Origin: an uncultured Collinsella sp. | Lineage (GTDB): Bacteria > Actinomycetota > Coriobacteriia > Coriobacteriales > Coriobacteriaceae | DNA length: 15,616 bases | Reading direction: 5' to 3' | Assembly: GCA_937969105.1 (NCBI GenBank) | Contig: CALBUZ010000150.1 | Coordinates: 1-15,616, forward strand | In this document: positions 13,970 to 15,616 of the stretch, in pieces | How positions within the stretch are numbered: the stretch's first letter is position 1 | Layout: every line of letters begins with the position of its first letter | Notes under the pieces: model-generated | Told to the model about the DNA's origin: nothing | Database searches by the model: none | The model's input: only the letters and a program-made list of their open reading frames with translations | Position numbers and translations under genes: made by a program

Positions 13970-15409
13970 ATGCTTGACTACAATTTGGAAAAGCGCGGCG
14001 GAGCATCGCTCTATGAGTATGTTTACCAGCAAATTCGAGATGATATCGTTGCTGGACGCATTGCGGCGGGGGAGCATTTGCCGTCTAAGCGCGCCTTTGC
14101 CAGTCATCTGGGAATCAGTGTCATTACCATCGAGAATGCATATAGCCAGTTACTTGCCGAGGGCTATATTTGCTCAAAGCCGCGTCGTGGCTACTACGCT
14201 TGTGAGCTTCCGGATGCACCGGTTTTGCCTTTGGCTGAGACAGAGCTTGATCGAGATTCCGCTCCTGCGGGTCTTAACGCACATGATGTTGATGGACAGG
14301 TCGAGCGATTCGATGCGCTCTCTCCTTCCGCTTTGGAGGCGGCGCGGCTTTGGCAAAGCGCACTGCGGGCGACGCTGGCATCCGAAGACGAGCGCGAGAT
14401 CTTCTCACCCGCACCGGCACAAGGCACCGCTCGGCTACGACGCGCAATCGCTCATCATCTGCGCGGGACGAGGGGCATGAATGTCGATTCCAACAACATT
14501 GTTATCGGCGCGGGCGCCCAGCTGCTCGATACCATGTTGGTTCAGCTGCTTGGAGCCGACAAGGTGTATGCCGTTGAGGACCCGGGCTATTTACGCCTGA
14601 CACGCATCTATCAGGCTATGGGCTGCAAAGTTCGACATATTCCGTTGGATGATGAGGGCGTGGACTTGGGCGCTCTGCAGAAAAGCGGGACCGATGTCCT
14701 TCACCTGATGCCGTCCCATCAGTATCCGACCGGCCTTGTGACGAGCATTGCACGTCGCTATGCGCTGCTGAGCTGGGCCGCCGAGCAGCCGGGCCGATGT
14801 CTCATCGAAGACGACTTCGATTGCGAGTTTCGCCTTGCCGGCAAGCCGATTCCCGCGCTCGCGTCAATCGATGCCGCCCAGTCGGTTATCTATACCAACA
14901 CGTTTTCGAAGAGCCTTTCATCGGCGTTGCGTCTAGCGTACATGGTGTTGCCCGATGAGCTGATGGAGCGGTTTAGGCACAACCTTGGTTTTTACGCCTC
15001 ATCGGTGAGCTCTGTTGACCAGGTCGCTTTGGCTCGTTTGCTGGAATCGGGTGATTACGAGCGACATGTGAACCGCGTGCGCGTGCGCGCTCGCGAGGCG
15101 CGCGATGGCCTGGCGGCGCTTGTACGGAAAGCGTTCCCGGCAGGGGAGGTCTCGATTGAGCATGCAGACGCGGGCCTTTACTGCACCGTGGCTGCAGAGC
15201 GCGGAGCGGGTGGAAGCTCTTTTGTGCGGGCCCTCACGCGCTCGGGTATCCCGTTCGTCGATGTCAGTGACTGCTATTGGTGTGCCGATGGCGCATCTGT
15301 CCCTGAAAACTCAAGTCAAATTCTTGTTCAGTATGACGATTTGAGTCCAAAAGTGCTTAATACCTTGGAATTGCAGCTAATGGGAGCACTCTGCAACCTA
15401 AGTGAGTAG
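13970..15409 (+). CDS. pdxR: MocR/GntR-family regulator with aminotransferase domain, probable PdxR
   Basis: This 479-residue protein fuses a GntR-type winged helix (about 13-75: LYEYVYQQIRDDIVAGRIAAGEHLPSKRAFASHLGIS) to a fold-type I aminotransferase-like domain (about 110-475). Landmarks of the second domain are the turn HLMPSHQYPTG, EDDFDCEFR, and the likely PLP-binding Lys314 in TNTFSKSLSSALRLAYMV. Such proteins sense pyridoxal 5'-phosphate. Divergence from pdxST strongly suggests it activates that operon when the vitamin is scarce, as PdxR does in other bacteria; this is inference from context. I chose ATG 13970 because AGGTGAT lies about 6 bases upstream; a TTG at 13937 is in frame but has no site. 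The stop codon is part of a short inverted repeat. Confidence 0.88.
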   Translation: MLDYNLEKRGGASLYEYVYQQIRDDIVAGRIAAGEHLPSKRAFASHLGISVITIENAYSQLLAEGYICSKPRRGYYACELPDAPVLPLAETELDRDSAPAGLNAHDVDGQVERFDALSPSALEAARLWQSALRATLASEDEREIFSPAPAQGTARLRRAIAHHLRGTRGMNVDSNNIVIGAGAQLLDTMLVQLLGADKVYAVEDPGYLRLTRIYQAMGCKVRHIPLDDEGVDLGALQKSGTDVLHLMPSHQYPTGLVTSIARRYALLSWAAEQPGRCLIEDDFDCEFRLAGKPIPALASIDAAQSVIYTNTFSKSLSSALRLAYMVLPDELMERFRHNLGFYASSVSSVDQVALARLLESGDYERHVNRVRVRAREARDGLAALVRKAFPAGEVSIEHADAGLYCTVAAERGAGGSSFVRALTRSGIPFVDVSDCYWCADGASVPENSSQILVQYDDLSPKVLNTLELQLMGALCNLSE

Positions 15410-15518
15410 ACCTTTGGAACTTTGGCGACCAGGCAGTTTTGTAACAAGCTATCTACCTGCGGTTTTGAAAAGCAGGATGACCGGCCTGCTCGGGATGTTC
15501 AAAAAAGCCTACTCACTT
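15400..15518. repeat. Inverted repeat pair at and after the end of pdxR
   Basis: AAGTGAGTAG (15400-15409), which includes the pdxR stop codon, is repeated in reverse as CTACTCACTT (15509-15518). Similarity continues loosely past the core (GAAC at 15417-15420 and its complement GTTC near 15497). Between them AGCAGG and CCTGCT form a small hairpin (about 15470-15490). Confidence 0.5.
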
Positions 15519-15616
15519 GCCGCGCAAAGTTTCTGCATAGGTGGCGCGCGCAGACGTGGTGTAAGAGCGTCCCGAGGTCCGTCGCTGCAAGTCCCGATAT
15601 TACTCCTTCTTGAGAC
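15410..15616. other. Unassigned 207-base end of the window
   Basis: I see no gene I can name here. On the minus strand one frame is open from the window edge to a TAG at 15511-15509 and would end in QKLCAASE; a second overlapping frame is also open, ending a little further left. Either could be the tail of a leftward gene starting beyond the window. The hairpin AGCAGG-N8-CCTGCT followed by TTTTC on the minus strand would suit a weak leftward terminator. A 63-codon rightward frame is also open but has no ribosome site. Confidence 0.3.

Noticed and set aside
15422-15613. A 63-codon rightward frame at the window end.
   Set aside because: No ribosome site, Cys/Arg-rich composition unlike its neighbours and overlap with open minus-strand frames make it an unlikely gene.

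Overview
This window looks like a stretch of core chromosome from a high-GC Gram-positive bacterium, most likely one of the Coriobacteriia such as Collinsella. That placement is an inference from base composition and gene content: a split two-protein tyrosine kinase (CpsC/CpsD type) with a PHP-type phosphatase, a PdxS/PdxT vitamin B6 pair with a divergent MocR-type regulator, and paired OmpR-type two-component systems. It is not based on a database match. No phage, transposase gene, CRISPR array or toxin-antitoxin pair was found.

Layout. Positions 1-345 hold the possible tail of an upstream gene, a tRNA-Ser(GCU) with its own promoter and terminator, and a terminator for the next gene, which runs leftward. 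Positions 368-3865 hold a leftward secreted D-Ala-D-Ala carboxypeptidase, divergent from a rightward VanR/VanS-like two-component pair. Positions 3887-7065 hold a lone phosphate-transport ATPase (pstB) and a PhoB/PhoR-like pair, all rightward. Positions 7122-9333 hold a rightward operon for a polysaccharide chain-length adaptor, its tyrosine autokinase and the matching phosphatase. An N-acetyltransferase follows at 9373-9873, then htpG (Hsp90) at 10074-12098. After a repeat-rich gap (12099-12325) come pdxT and pdxS, both leftward, and a divergent rightward MocR/PdxR regulator ending at 15409. The last 207 bases hold no gene I can name.

How the parts fit. The first half is mostly envelope and phosphate sensing: a cell-wall trimming enzyme beside a sensor pair whose relatives respond to wall-targeting antibiotics, then phosphate uptake beside a phosphate-type sensor pair, then the kinase/phosphatase switch that usually controls capsule or exopolysaccharide length. 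The second half is protein folding and vitamin B6 synthesis with its own regulator.

The most unusual material is intergenic. Two interleaved families of inverted and direct repeats lie between htpG and pdxT, with degenerate relatives of one family on the other side of htpG. There is also a terminator-like hairpin in the htpG leader, an inverted 18-base copy of the tRNA-Ser T-arm region, and paired short repeats in front of pstB and pdxR. The genes themselves are recognisable families, and I see no convincing undescribed protein system.
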